The notes below the pieces were generated by a model that was not told the DNA's origin, searched no databases, and was given only the letters and a program-made list of their open reading frames with translations. 64,000 nt of DNA from Streptomyces sp. WM6378 (lineage in GTDB: Bacteria > Actinomycetota > Actinomycetes > Streptomycetales > Streptomycetaceae): positions 162,602-226,601 of the forward strand of contig NZ_LGDD01000001.1 in assembly GCF_001279695.1 (NCBI RefSeq). Direction: 5' to 3'. This document shows, piece by piece, positions 38,170 to 47,236 of this stretch. The translations under genes were made by a program, and so were the position numbers. Position 1 is the stretch's first letter, and each line of letters opens with the position of its first letter.

Positions 38170-39027
38170 TCAGCCTGCCGACTCCGGCGCCGGGGTGATG
38201 GACAACGGGTATACCGGGGGAGTCCCACCGAATTCCGGACAGACCGCCTGGTGGTCGCACCAGCCGCACAGCTTGGTGGGCCGGGGCCTCCAGTCGCCCG
38301 TCTCGGTGGCGAGCCGGATCGCTTCCCACAGCGCGTGCAGCTTCCGCTCCACCTGGACGAGATCGGCCTCGACCGGGTCGTACGTCAGCATGTCGCCGCT
38401 GCCCAGGTAGACCAGCTGGAGCCGGCGCGGCACGACCTGCTTCAGCCGCCACACCACCAGGGCGTAGAACTTCATCTGGAAGAGCGCGCCCTCCGCGTAC
38501 TCCGGCCGCGGGGCCTTGCCCGTCTTGTAGTCGACGATCCGCACCTCGCCGGTGGGCGCCACGTCCACCCGGTCGATGACCCCGCGCAGGCGCAGCCCCG
38601 AATCCAGCTCGGTCTCGACGAAGAACTCCCGCTCCACCGGCTCCAGGCGCGTCGGATCCTCCAGCGAGAACCACCGCTCCACCAGGCGCTCGGCCTCGCC
38701 CAGCCACTTGGTGAGCCGCTCGCCCCCGGTGTCCTCGGCGAACAGCTCGGTCAGCTCCGGCTTCGATTCGAGCAGCCGGTCCCACTGCCCCGGGATCATC
38801 GACTTGGCGCGCGGCGCGGTGCGCTCGGCAGCCGGGTCGTCGAAGAGCCGCTCCAGAACGGCGTGCACCAGCGTGCCGCGCGTGGCCGCCTCGCTCGGCT
38901 TCTCGGGCAGCCGGTCGATCACCCGGAACCGGTACAGCAAGGGGCACTGCATGAAGTCGTTCGCCCGCGACGGCGACAGCGACGTTGGCTGCTGTGCGGC
39001 CGCGGCCCCACCGGTGCTCGTACTCAT
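38170..39027 (-). CDS. Stand-alone RecB-family PD-(D/E)XK nuclease with likely Fe-S staple
   Basis: A 285-residue nuclease. The catalytic core is LRGVIDRVDVAPTGEVRIVDYKTGKAP, shown here as two strands: GVIDRVDV supplies Asp and VRIVDYKTGKA supplies Asp-x-Lys. An N-terminal cysteine (NDFMQCPLLYRFRV) and three C-terminal cysteines (LCGWCDHQAVCPEF) match the 4Fe-4S staple of AddB/Cas4-type nucleases. No helicase domain is attached. The neighbour trmI and the downstream proteasome genes match M. tuberculosis Rv2119-Rv2118c order, so this is conserved actinobacterial core. The start at MSTSTGG is preferred over one 15 codons upstream. Confidence 0.88.
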   Translation of the reverse strand: MSTSTGGAAAAQQPTSLSPSRANDFMQCPLLYRFRVIDRLPEKPSEAATRGTLVHAVLERLFDDPAAERTAPRAKSMIPGQWDRLLESKPELTELFAEDTGGERLTKWLGEAERLVERWFSLEDPTRLEPVEREFFVETELDSGLRLRGVIDRVDVAPTGEVRIVDYKTGKAPRPEYAEGALFQMKFYALVVWRLKQVVPRRLQLVYLGSGDMLTYDPVEADLVQVERKLHALWEAIRLATETGDWRPRPTKLCGWCDHQAVCPEFGGTPPVYPLSITPAPESAG

Positions 39028-39205
39028 GACACAGACCCTACGACCCGCCACTGACAGCGAGCGGAATACCATCGACGACAGGCGCCCTCACCCTGCATGA
39101 TCGTGGCATCGCACCATGCAGCGAACATTCGGCGGACGAGGCGAGTCCGGCCGGGGCTCCGGGGCAGTTTCCCCGGAGCAGGCATCGTACCGACGAAGGG
39201 AACCC

Positions 39206-40462
39206 GTGGAAGACAGCGGCGAGAGCGGCGAGCGCGGACGGCCGCAGTCCGGCGTGGACGGCAACACCCCGGGACCGGGCCCAGGCAACGGCAAGCAGCC
39301 CCGCTCCGGACCCGGCGGCGGAATCCTGATGGGCCGCCCCTTCGGAGTGCCCGTCTACGTCGCCCCCAGCTGGTTCCTGGTCGCAGCTCTGATCACCTGG
39401 GTCTTCGGCGGCCAGCTCGACCGGGTCCTGCCCGAACTCGGCGCCGCCCGCTACCTCGTGTCGCTCTTCTTCGCCGTGGCCTTCTACGCCTCCGTACTGG
39501 TTCACGAACTCGCCCACACCGTCGCCGCGCTCCGCTTCAAACTGCCGGTGCGCCGCATCCAGCTCCAGTTCTTCGGCGGAGTCTCCGAGATCGAGAAGGA
39601 GACCGAGACCCCGGGCCGCGAGTTCGTCCTCGCCTTCGTCGGCCCGCTGCTCTCGCTGGTCCTGTCCGGCGTCTTCTACCTCGGCATGAAGGCCGTCGAG
39701 CCCGGCACCGTGCCCGGCGTGCTCCTGGCCGGCCTGATGATCTCCAACCTGATCGTGGCCGGCTTCAACCTGCTGCCCGGCCTGCCCCTGGACGGCGGCC
39801 GCATGCTCCGCGCCGTCGTCTGGAAGATCACCGGCAAGCCCATGAGCGGCACCATCGCCGCCGCCTGGGTTGGCCGCGCGCTCGCCGTCACCGTCCTCAT
39901 CGGCCTGCCGCTGCTCACCCAGACCGGGGTGCTCGGCAACTCCCCCGACGAGGTCAGCGGCATGGACACCGTCACCGACGCGCTGCTCGCCGCCATCCTC
40001 GCCGCGATCATCTGGACCGGCGCCGGCAACAGCCTGCGCATGGCCCGGCTGCGCGAACACCTCCCCGAGCTGCGCGCCCGCACCCTCACCCGGCGCGCCG
40101 TGCCTGTCGAGTCCACCACCCCGCTCTCCGAGGCGCTGCGCCGCGCCAACGAGGCGGGCGCCCGCGCCCTGGTCGTCGTCGACGGGCACGGCGACCCGAC
40201 CGGCCTCGTCCGCGAGGCGGCCATCGTCGGCGTCCCCGAACACCGCCGTCCCTGGGTCGCCGTCAGCGGCCTCGCCCAGGACCTCACCGACGGCATGCGC
40301 GTCCCGGCCGAACTCGCCGGAGAGCCACTGCTCGACCTGCTCCGGGCCACCCCCGCCACCGAGTACCTCGTCGTCGAGGAGACCGGCGAGATCTACGGAG
40401 TGCTGTCCGCGGCCGACGTGGAGAAGGCCTTCGTCGCCGCCATGGCGCGGCCCGGCTCCTGA
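39206..40462 (+). CDS. Site-2-protease-family M50 metallopeptidase with CBS domains
   Basis: A 418-residue membrane peptidase. After about 40 disordered residues come membrane helices with the zinc motif VLVHELAHTVAAL (His100, Glu101, His104) and the third ligand in NLLPGLPLDGGRML. The C-terminal part (about 300-415) carries a pair of CBS-like repeats (AVPVESTTPLSEALRRA, ATEYLVVEETGEIYGVLSAAD). Such SpoIVFB-type S2P enzymes cleave proteins within the membrane; CBS pairs usually sense adenine nucleotides. The substrate is unknown. The GTG at 39206 has GAAGGGAA upstream; a longer frame to 39116 lacks a ribosome site. Confidence 0.9.
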   Translation: MEDSGESGERGRPQSGVDGNTPGPGPGNGKQPRSGPGGGILMGRPFGVPVYVAPSWFLVAALITWVFGGQLDRVLPELGAARYLVSLFFAVAFYASVLVHELAHTVAALRFKLPVRRIQLQFFGGVSEIEKETETPGREFVLAFVGPLLSLVLSGVFYLGMKAVEPGTVPGVLLAGLMISNLIVAGFNLLPGLPLDGGRMLRAVVWKITGKPMSGTIAAAWVGRALAVTVLIGLPLLTQTGVLGNSPDEVSGMDTVTDALLAAILAAIIWTGAGNSLRMARLREHLPELRARTLTRRAVPVESTTPLSEALRRANEAGARALVVVDGHGDPTGLVREAAIVGVPEHRRPWVAVSGLAQDLTDGMRVPAELAGEPLLDLLRATPATEYLVVEETGEIYGVLSAADVEKAFVAAMARPGS

Positions 40463-40506
40463 CACCGGGCGCCGTCGGCGTGGCGTTCGCGGCCCCGTAC
40501 GGCCGG

Positions 40507-40512
40507 TACTCT
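40507..40512 (+). promoter_or_regulatory. -10 box TACTCT for leaderless trmI
   Basis: TACTCT ends six bases before the trmI ATG, and no ribosome binding site is present. Confidence 0.55.
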
Positions 40513-40518
40513 GGTCGT

Positions 40519-41406
40519 ATGTCCGAACCGACCGGTGCCGCCCGCCGTCGCGGGCCCTTCAAGGTCGGGGACCAGGTCCAGCTCACCGACCCCAAGGGAC
40601 GCCACTACACGTTCACGCTCGAAGCCGGGAAGAATTTCCACACCCACAAGGGTTCCTTCCCGCACGACGAGCTGATCGGTGCTCCCGAGGGCAGTGTTGT
40701 CCGAACCACGGGAAACGTCGCCTACCTCGCGCTGCGCCCCCTGCTCCCCGACTTCGTCCTGTCCATGCCCCGCGGCGCCGCCGTGGTCTACCCCAAGGAC
40801 GCGGGGCAGATCCTGGCCTTCGCCGACATCTTCGCCGGCGCCCGCGTCGTCGAGGCCGGGGTCGGCTCGGGCTCGCTGAGCGCCTTCCTGCTGCGCGCCA
40901 TCGGCGACCACGGAATGCTGCACTCCTACGAGCGCCGCGAGGACTTCGCCGAGATCGCCACGCAGAACGTGGAGCGCTACTTCGGCGGACCGCACCCCGC
41001 CTGGCAGCTCACCGTCGGCGACCTCCAGGACAACCTGTCGGACACCGACGTCGACCGCGTGATCCTGGACATGCTCGCCCCCTGGGAGTGCCTGGACGCC
41101 GTCTCCAAGGCGCTCGTCCCCGGCGGCATCCTGTGCTGCTACGTGGCCACCACCACCCAGCTCTCGCGCACCGTCGAGTCCATCCGCGAGATCGGCTGCT
41201 TCGCCGAGCCGCAGCCCTGGGAATCGATGATCCGCAACTGGCACGTCGAGGGCCTGGCCGTCCGCCCGGACCACCGGATGATCGGCCACACCGGCTTCCT
41301 GGTGACCGCCCGCCGCCTCGCGGACGGCGTGGAACCGCCGATGCGCCGCCGCCGCCCCGCCAAGGGCGCGTACGGCGACGACTACGAGGGCCCCAACAAG
41401 GACTGA
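40519..41406 (+). CDS. trmI: tRNA (adenine58-N1)-methyltransferase TrmI
   Basis: A 295-residue SAM-dependent methyltransferase that makes m1A58 in the T-loop of tRNA. The N-terminal small domain begins GPFKVGDQVQLTDPKGRHY. The SAM site is ARVVEAGVGSGSLSAFLLRA, followed by LHSYERREDFAEIATQNVE and the catalytic-loop region VDRVILDMLAPWECLDAV. Length and order fit bacterial TrmI; the M. tuberculosis ortholog Rv2118c also lies near RecB-like and proteasome genes. The ATG sits at leaderless distance from TACTCT. A very strong terminator follows. Confidence 0.94.
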   Translation: MSEPTGAARRRGPFKVGDQVQLTDPKGRHYTFTLEAGKNFHTHKGSFPHDELIGAPEGSVVRTTGNVAYLALRPLLPDFVLSMPRGAAVVYPKDAGQILAFADIFAGARVVEAGVGSGSLSAFLLRAIGDHGMLHSYERREDFAEIATQNVERYFGGPHPAWQLTVGDLQDNLSDTDVDRVILDMLAPWECLDAVSKALVPGGILCCYVATTTQLSRTVESIREIGCFAEPQPWESMIRNWHVEGLAVRPDHRMIGHTGFLVTARRLADGVEPPMRRRRPAKGAYGDDYEGPNKD

Positions 41407-41442
41407 CTTCCAGTTCAGGGGCTGAGCCTCGTACAACGAACC

Positions 41443-41492
41443 GGCGCCGCCGCCGAGTTCCCGGACCGACACGGGAACTCGGCGGCGGCGCC
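41443..41492 (+). terminator. 21-bp perfect hairpin terminator after trmI
   Basis: The arm 41443-41463 pairs perfectly with 41472-41492 and is followed by TTT. Confidence 0.9.
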
Positions 41493-41595
41493 TTTACGTT
41501 GAGCCTGTTGCCCCGGTATTCCGCCCACCTGTGACGTGTGGCACGATGCTGGCCACCCCCACCACTCGCACCGCCCTTCACAGGAGACCTCCCGC

Positions 41596-42177
41596 GTGCA
41601 GACTGCCGCCGTCCCTGAGCTCGCGCACACCCACGCCCGCCCCGTGCACTGGATCGCCACCGCGACCGCGATGGCCGCCGTGGTCGCGATCGCGGGCTTC
41701 CTGCAGCCGGACGCCGCCAAGGCCTCCCAGGCACCCGGCGAGCGAAGCACCACCCCCCTCACGACTGCGGCCGCCCCCGACGCGGGCGCGGTCACCTTCC
41801 CGCTCGACTGCGGGAGCATCGGCACAGTGGTGGAGAAGAAGGCCTCGGGCGACCTCGACGGCGACGGCGTCCCCGAGACCGTCGCGGTCGTGCACTGCAA
41901 CGCCGGCGGAGGCACCCCGCCCAGCGGCATCTACGTCCTGACGAAGCCGGTCGTGAAGGGGGCTCCGCCGCGCGTGGTGGCGACGCTGCTGGACCCCAAG
42001 GGGAAGCAGACCGTCGCCGACTTCGACGTACGGGACGGGGCGGTGGCGGCGACCCTGCTCGGCTACTCCTCCGACGACGTGCCCCGCTTCGAGCCGGATG
42101 TACGCCAGGAGGTCAAGTGGCGCTGGCAGGGCGGCAAGTTCGTCCGCTCGACCGGCGCCGCCGCGACGGGCGTCTGA
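41596..42177 (+). CDS. Small membrane-anchored or exported protein of unknown function
   Basis: A 193-residue protein from GTG after AGGAG. Residues about 18-38 (HWIATATAMAAVVAIAGF) form one membrane segment that could anchor the protein or act as a signal. A Ser/Thr/Pro/Ala linker follows, then a globular part. That part contains SGDLDGDGVPETVAVVHCN, a calcium-binding FG-GAP-like or dockerin-like loop, and two cysteines (FPLDCGSIG, VVHCNAGG) that could form a disulfide outside the cell. I do not recognise a named family. It is convergent with the ferredoxin gene 33 bases downstream. Confidence 0.75.
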   Translation: MQTAAVPELAHTHARPVHWIATATAMAAVVAIAGFLQPDAAKASQAPGERSTTPLTTAAAPDAGAVTFPLDCGSIGTVVEKKASGDLDGDGVPETVAVVHCNAGGGTPPSGIYVLTKPVVKGAPPRVVATLLDPKGKQTVADFDVRDGAVAATLLGYSSDDVPRFEPDVRQEVKWRWQGGKFVRSTGAAATGV

Positions 42178-42209
42178 GCGACCCCGTGTAGCACCGGGTC
42201 ACCCTCCGA

Positions 42210-42488
42210 TCACTCCGCGTCGGGACCGTACACCTCGACGCTGTCCGAAACCCGGCGTACGTGAATGCAGTCGCCCGGGCACTCCTTGGCGGAGTCCACG
42301 ACGTCCTGGAGCAGCGGCAGCGGTACGGGTGTTGTGGCCCCGGGCGCCTGCAGCAACTCGTCCTCGGAACTCTTCACATACGCAAGCCCGTCGATGTCCA
42401 GCTCGAAGACCTCGGGGGCGTACTGGACGCAGATGCCGTCGCCGGTGCACAGGTCCTGGTCGATCCAGACTTCGAGCGCCTCGTTCAT
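42210..42488 (-). CDS. Small ferredoxin, probably [3Fe-4S]
   Basis: A 92-residue ferredoxin. Cluster ligands are in IDQDLCTGDGICVQYAP, spaced Cys-x5-Cys, and SAKECPGDCIHV, giving the three-cysteine pattern of actinobacterial [3Fe-4S] ferredoxins plus one extra cysteine. Acidic residues around the centre would suit docking to an electron acceptor such as a cytochrome P450. No oxygenase or reductase gene is adjacent; the only P450 in the window is 20 kb away. The start at MNEALEVWIDQD follows AGGAACGGCAGG. It is transcribed divergently from arc. Confidence 0.88.
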   Translation of the reverse strand: MNEALEVWIDQDLCTGDGICVQYAPEVFELDIDGLAYVKSSEDELLQAPGATTPVPLPLLQDVVDSAKECPGDCIHVRRVSDSVEVYGPDAE

Positions 42489-42684
42489 GTGCCTGCCGTT
42501 CCTGCGCGAGTGAATCAATCGGTGCCAGCCCTGACGGGTGTTGACGCCATCGACGATAACAACCGCCCGCTTTCCGATGTTGATGGGTGGGTATTCCCCT
42601 GGCGTGAGGGAGAGCGCAAGGGTGAAGATCAGACACACCTCAGAGTCTTTGTGATCTAGGGGTTTCAATCACCACCAGCCCAGG

Positions 42685-42690
42685 TAGGGT
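42685..42690 (+). promoter_or_regulatory. -10 box TAGGGT for arc
   Basis: TAGGGT lies 38 bases before the arc GTG, with a strong GGAGGAGG site between. Confidence 0.5.
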
Positions 42691-42728
42691 CAGGAAGCGT
42701 CCAGCTCCCCTTGGAGGAGGTGAGGACC

Positions 42729-44495
42729 GTGGCAGCCCACGACGACGACATCAACCGCGGCATCCGGCCCGGGCGGGGGTCTGAGGACCCAGCCGGCCAG
42801 GTTGCCTATCTAGAGCAGGAAATCGCCGTCCTGCGACGTAAGCTCGCCGACTCGCCGCGTCATACGAGGATTCTCGAAGAGCGGATCGTCGAGCTGCAGA
42901 CCAGTCTGGCGGGCGTGTCCGCGCAGAACGAGCGGCTCGCCAACACGCTCCGCGAGGCCCGCGACCAGATCGTGGCCCTCAAGGAGGAGGTCGACCGGCT
43001 CGCGCAGCCGCCGGCCGGCTTCGGAGTCTTCCTGCAGTCCAACGAGGACGGCACCGCCGACATCTTCACCGGGGGCCGCAAGCTCCGGGTGAACGTCAGC
43101 CCCAGCGTCGAGCTCGACGACCTGAGGCGCGGCCAGGAAGTCATGCTCAACGAAGCACTCAACGTGGTCGAGGCCATGGAGTTCGAGCGCGCCGGGGACA
43201 TCGTCACCCTCAAGGAGATCCTCGAGGACGGCGAGCGCGCCCTGGTGGTCGGGCACACCGACGAGGAACGGGTGGTGAGGCTCGCCGAGCCGCTCCTGGA
43301 CATCACCATCCGCCCTGGCGATGCGCTCCTGCTGGAACCCAGGTCCGGCTACGTCTACGAAGTGGTGCCGAAGAGCGAGGTCGAGGAACTCGTCCTCGAA
43401 GAGGTCCCGGACGTCGACTACGACAAGATCGGCGGACTGGGCAACCAGATCGAGCTGATCCGCGACGCGGTCGAACTCCCCTACCTCTATCCCGACCTCT
43501 TCAAGGAGCACGAACTGCGGCCGCCGAAGGGCATCCTGCTCTACGGCCCGCCGGGATGCGGCAAGACGCTGATCGCCAAGGCGGTCGCCAACTCCCTTGC
43601 CAAGAAGGTCGCCGAGGTGACCGGCCAGCCCGCGGGGAAGAGCTACTTCCTCAACATCAAGGGCCCCGAGCTCCTCAACAAGTACGTCGGCGAGACCGAG
43701 CGGCACATCCGCCTCGTCTTCCAGCGTGCGCGGGAGAAGGCGAGCGAGGGCACCCCCGTCATCGTCTTCTTCGACGAGATGGAATCCCTCTTCCGCACCC
43801 GCGGATCCGGCGTCAGCTCGGACGTGGAGAACACCATCGTCCCGCAGCTGCTCGCCGAGATCGACGGTGTGGAGGGCCTGGAGAACGTCATCGTCATCGG
43901 CGCCTCCAACCGCGAGGACATGATCGACCCCGCGATCCTGCGGCCCGGCCGGCTCGACGTGAAGATCAAGATCGAGCGTCCGGACGCGGAGGCGGCCAAG
44001 GACATCTTCGCCAAGTACCTCCGCTCCTCGCTGCCGCTGCACGCCGACGACCTCGCCGAACACGGCGGGGACGCGGACGGCACCACCCACGCGATGATCC
44101 AGTCCGTGGTGGAGCAGATGTACGCGGAGACCGAGGAGAACCGCTTCCTCGAAGTCACCTACGCCAACGGTGACAAGGAAGTCCTGTACTTCAAGGACTT
44201 CAACTCCGGCGCCATGATCCAGAACATCGTGGACCGGGCCAAGAAGATGGCCATCAAGGCCTTCCTCGACCAGAACCAGAAGGGCCTTCGGATCTCCCAC
44301 CTCCTCCAGGCTTGCGTGGACGAGTTCAAGGAGAACGAGGACCTGCCGAACACCACCAACCCGGACGACTGGGCCAGGATTTCCGGAAAGAAGGGCGAGC
44401 GGATCGTATTCATCCGCACCCTCGTCACCGGAAAGCAGGGCGCGGACACCGGACGCTCCATCGACACGGTGGCCAACACCGGTCAGTACCTGTAA
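42729..44495 (+). CDS. arc: Proteasome-associated ATPase ARC (Mpa)
   Basis: A 588-residue AAA+ ring ATPase that binds pupylated proteins, unfolds them and feeds them to the 20S proteasome. Residues about 25-93 form the coiled coil that binds Pup. Two OB-like interdomains follow (about 95-235). The AAA module has Walker A GPPGCGKT near 273, Walker [13 protein letters not shown], and arginine-finger region [10 protein letters not shown]. The C-terminus NTGQYL carries the penultimate tyrosine that docks into the proteasome alpha ring. The GTG at 42729 has GGAGG at good spacing; GTG at 42720 is possible. A terminator follows, so dop has its own promoter. Confidence 0.97.
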   Translation: MAAHDDDINRGIRPGRGSEDPAGQVAYLEQEIAVLRRKLADSPRHTRILEERIVELQTSLAGVSAQNERLANTLREARDQIVALKEEVDRLAQPPAGFGVFLQSNEDGTADIFTGGRKLRVNVSPSVELDDLRRGQEVMLNEALNVVEAMEFERAGDIVTLKEILEDGERALVVGHTDEERVVRLAEPLLDITIRPGDALLLEPRSGYVYEVVPKSEVEELVLEEVPDVDYDKIGGLGNQIELIRDAVELPYLYPDLFKEHELRPPKGILLYGPPGCGKTLIAKAVANSLAKKVAEVTGQPAGKSYFLNIKGPELLNKYVGETERHIRLVFQRAREKASEGTPVIVFFDEMESLFRTRGSGVSSDVENTIVPQLLAEIDGVEGLENVIVIGASNREDMIDPAILRPGRLDVKIKIERPDAEAAKDIFAKYLRSSLPLHADDLAEHGGDADGTTHAMIQSVVEQMYAETEENRFLEVTYANGDKEVLYFKDFNSGAMIQNIVDRAKKMAIKAFLDQNQKGLRISHLLQACVDEFKENEDLPNTTNPDDWARISGKKGERIVFIRTLVTGKQGADTGRSIDTVANTGQYL

Positions 44496-44498
44496 AAG

Positions 44499-44548
44499 GC
44501 AGGCCGGCTGCGGGTGCCCGGGCGGGCATCCGCAGCCGACTGCTTTTC
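44499..44548 (+). terminator. Terminator after arc
   Basis: CGGCTGCGGGTGCCC pairs with GGGCATCCGCAGCCG (about 44505-44538) with one wobble and is followed by CTTTT. Confidence 0.8.
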
Positions 44549-44609
44549 AGGCCACAAGCAGGGCAACAGCAATGACGGAATTGATCTCCCCACCAGCGCA
44601 AAGGCGTTC

Positions 44610-44615
44610 TAGGCT
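44610..44615 (+). promoter_or_regulatory. -10 box TAGGCT for dop
   Basis: TAGGCT gives a leader of about 108 bases before the dop ATG, which has AAGGAGG. Confidence 0.45.
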
Positions 44616-44729
44616 CTTCGGTACCGCCGAGTCGCGCAGTGCGGGGACGGGCACCGCACACGCACCGGAGAACCAGCGGTACTTGAGCGCCGCTCCCGCG
44701 GGGGAGCGCCGCCGGGCAAGGAGGGCCGC

Positions 44730-46241
44730 ATGACCGTACGGCGAGTAATGGGCATCGAGACGGAGTACGGGATCTCCGTCCCCGGCCACCCCAACGCCAA
44801 TGCCATGCTCACCTCGTCCCAGATCGTCAACGCCTACGCGGCGGCGATGCACCGGGCGCGCCGCGCCCGCTGGGACTTCGAGGAGGAGAACCCGCTGCGG
44901 GACGCCCGCGGCTTCGACCTCGCCCGCGAGGCCGCAGACTCAAGCCAGTTGACCGACGAGGACATCGGCCTCGCCAACGTCATCCTCACCAACGGGGCGC
45001 GGCTTTACGTCGACCACGCGCACCCCGAGTACAGCTCACCCGAGGTCACCAACCCGCGCGACGCCGTCCTGTGGGACAAGGCCGGCGAGCGCATCATGGC
45101 CGAGGCGGCCGAGCGCGCGGCCCAACTCCCCGGCGCCCAGCCGATCCACCTGTACAAGAACAACACCGACAACAAGGGCGCCTCGTACGGCACGCACGAG
45201 AACTACCTGATGAAGCGGGAGACCGCCTTCTCGGACATCGTGCGCCACCTGACCCCGTTCTTCGTCTCGCGCCAGGTCATCACCGGCGCCGGACGGGTGG
45301 GCATCGGCCAGGACGGCCACGAGCACGGCTTCCAGATCAGCCAGCGTGCCGACTACTTCGAGGTCGAGGTCGGCCTGGAGACGACCCTCAAGCGCCCGAT
45401 CATCAACACCCGCGACGAGCCCCACGCGGACGCCGAGAAGTACCGCCGCCTGCACGTCATCATCGGCGACGCGAACCTCTCGGAGATCTCGACGTACCTC
45501 AAGCTGGGCACGACCTCGCTGGTCCTGTCCATGATCGAGGAAGGGTTCATCAACGTCGACCTGGCCGTGGACCAGCCGGTCCGCACCCTCCACCAGGTCT
45601 CGCACGACCCCACCCTGCAACACCTGGTCACGCTCCGCAGCGGCCGCACGCTGACGGCCGTCCAGCTGCAGATGGAGTACTTCGAGCTGGCGCGCAAGTA
45701 CGTCGAGGAGCGGTTCGGGGCGGACGCCGACGAGCAGACCAAGGACGTCCTGGTCCGCTGGGAGGACGTCCTGAACCGGCTGGAGAACGACCCGATGAGC
45801 CTGTCGGGCGAGCTCGACTGGATCGCCAAGCGCGAGCTGATGGAGGGCTACCGGCGCCGCGACGGCCTCGACTGGGACGCGGCCCGGCTGCACCTGGTGG
45901 ACCTCCAGTACGCGGACGTCCGGCCCGAGAAGGGGCTCTACAACCGTCTGGTGGCCCGCGGCAAGATGAAGCGCCTCCTGGACGATCCCGGCGTCCTGCG
46001 GGCGCAGACCAAGCCCCCGGAGGACACCAGGGCGTATTTCCGCGGCCGCTGTCTGGAGCAGTACGCGGACGACGTCGCGGCGGCCTCCTGGGACTCGGTG
46101 ATCTTCGACCTGCCGGGCCGTGACTCGCTGCAGCGGGTGCCAACCCTGGAACCCCTACGCGGAACGCGTAATCACGTGAAGGCGCTGCTCGACCGGTGCC
46201 GCACGGCCGAAGATCTGGTGCGGGTGCTCTCAGGCGGCTGA
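44730..46241 (+). CDS. dop: Pup deamidase/depupylase Dop
   Basis: A 503-residue carboxylate-amine ligase-like enzyme that converts the C-terminal Gln of Pup to Glu and also removes Pup from substrates. Metal-binding glutamates are in [11 protein letters not shown], and the catalytic Asp95 is in [15 protein letters not shown]. Residues about 42-75 form the Dop loop, absent from PafA, which separates the two paralogs in this window. [19 protein letters not shown] and [19 protein letters not shown] are shared family motifs. It starts at ATG after AAGGAGG and is the first gene of the dop-pup-prcBA region. Confidence 0.97.
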   Translation: MTVRRVMGIETEYGISVPGHPNANAMLTSSQIVNAYAAAMHRARRARWDFEEENPLRDARGFDLAREAADSSQLTDEDIGLANVILTNGARLYVDHAHPEYSSPEVTNPRDAVLWDKAGERIMAEAAERAAQLPGAQPIHLYKNNTDNKGASYGTHENYLMKRETAFSDIVRHLTPFFVSRQVITGAGRVGIGQDGHEHGFQISQRADYFEVEVGLETTLKRPIINTRDEPHADAEKYRRLHVIIGDANLSEISTYLKLGTTSLVLSMIEEGFINVDLAVDQPVRTLHQVSHDPTLQHLVTLRSGRTLTAVQLQMEYFELARKYVEERFGADADEQTKDVLVRWEDVLNRLENDPMSLSGELDWIAKRELMEGYRRRDGLDWDAARLHLVDLQYADVRPEKGLYNRLVARGKMKRLLDDPGVLRAQTKPPEDTRAYFRGRCLEQYADDVAAASWDSVIFDLPGRDSLQRVPTLEPLRGTRNHVKALLDRCRTAEDLVRVLSGG

Positions 46242-46271
46242 AAGGCCGCAGGTGTGGGAAACACAGAGGTA

Positions 46272-46301
46272 GGCCCCGCACGTTCCACGAAGTGCGGGGC
46301 C
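46272..46301 (+). terminator. Hairpin between dop and pup
   Basis: GGCCCCGCAC and GTGCGGGGCC pair perfectly around ten bases. No T run follows. It may end or attenuate the dop transcript before the pup promoter. Confidence 0.6.
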
Positions 46302-46319
46302 GATGACAGACCCTGCTTG

Positions 46320-46325
46320 TAGGGT
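46320..46325 (+). promoter_or_regulatory. -10 box TAGGGT for pup
   Basis: TAGGGT stands 36 bases before the pup ATG, which has GGTGAGG upstream. Confidence 0.45.
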
Positions 46326-46361
46326 CTGATCAAGGACATCGAACCGAGCGGGGTGAGGTAG

Positions 46362-46580
46362 ATGGCGACCAAGGACACCGGCGGCGGCCAGCAGAAGGCG
46401 ACGCGCTCCACCGAGGAGGTCGAGGAGCAGGTGCAGGACGCGCAGGCTTCGGAGGACCTCAAGGAGCGGCAGGAGAAGTTGTCGGACGACGTCGACTCTG
46501 TGCTGGATGAAATCGACGACGTGCTCGAGGAAAACGCCGAGGACTTCGTGCGCTCATTCGTGCAAAAAGGTGGACAGTAA
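46362..46580 (+). CDS. pup: Prokaryotic ubiquitin-like protein Pup
   Basis: A 72-residue intrinsically disordered modifier ending in Gly-Gly-Gln. The C-terminal Gln72 must be deamidated by Dop before PafA links it to substrate lysines. The N-terminal half is polar (MATKDTGGGQQKATRS), and the C-terminal half is acidic and helix-prone (DDVDSVLDEIDDVLEENAEDF), the part that binds the ARC coiled coil. The neighbours dop, prcB, prcA and pafA confirm identity. Confidence 0.98.
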   Translation: MATKDTGGGQQKATRSTEEVEEQVQDAQASEDLKERQEKLSDDVDSVLDEIDDVLEENAEDFVRSFVQKGGQ

Positions 46581-46624
46581 AGGCTATCGGGCCACTTTGC
46601 CCTTCGAATCGAAGATGGCGGGGG

Positions 46625-47236
46625 ATGAGGGTGGCTGGCGAATCGAACGCAAAGCAATGCAGGAAATGCACGCGAGATCGGCCTCTTGCTGCATTCACGA
46701 GGGACAAGAATCGGCGTGACGGCCTGCAGGTGCACTGCCGGGAGTGCGTGGCGGAGTACAGCGCCACGCACTACCGGCGTCGCCGGGAGGCCATGGGCAA
46801 GCCGGTTCGGGAACAGGTGGATGTCCCGGCCGGGCACAAGCTCTGTCGGACGTGTGGCGAGGTCAAACCTCACAGTGAATGGCATCGCAATGCGACCGCA
46901 TCGGATGGTCTGTCGACCCGCTGCAAAGCGTGCAGGGCCGAGCGCGGGCGGCAGGACCACCTCAAGCGCCAGTACGGCATCACGGAAGCCGAACGCGACG
47001 GGTTGATTGCCTCTCAAGGGGGCGTCTGCTGCATATGTCTGTCTGCTCCGGCCGCACATGTGGATCACTGCCACAAGACGGGTAAGGTCCGAGGCGTACT
47101 CTGCTTCAACTGCAATTCGGCCATCGGCAAGTTGGGAGACGATCCCGACACCGTCCGTCGCGCTGCCGCCTACTTGGAAGGAAACTCGTGGAAGCCAACA
47201 CTCGTGGCACCGGGCGTCTACCAGCTGCCTTCCTGA
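46625..47236 (+). CDS. Zinc-ribbon/endonuclease VII-like (HNH-type) nuclease within the proteasome locus
   Basis: A 203-residue protein. Two tandem zinc-ribbon-like repeats (Cys12/15 with Cys38/41, and Cys74/77 with Cys100/103) precede a recombination endonuclease VII domain. That domain has [20 protein letters not shown] with Asp147-His148, then [20 protein letters not shown], the His-Me finger and second zinc pair. T4 endonuclease VII resolves branched DNA; related genes are often free-standing homing or phage enzymes. It lies between pup (44 bases) and prcB, whose start it overlaps by 49 bases. The ribosome site is weak, and the first 40 codons are visibly richer in A and T than the neighbours, suggesting an acquired origin. 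Function is unknown. Confidence 0.83.
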   Translation: MRVAGESNAKQCRKCTRDRPLAAFTRDKNRRDGLQVHCRECVAEYSATHYRRRREAMGKPVREQVDVPAGHKLCRTCGEVKPHSEWHRNATASDGLSTRCKACRAERGRQDHLKRQYGITEAERDGLIASQGGVCCICLSAPAAHVDHCHKTGKVRGVLCFNCNSAIGKLGDDPDTVRRAAAYLEGNSWKPTLVAPGVYQLPS

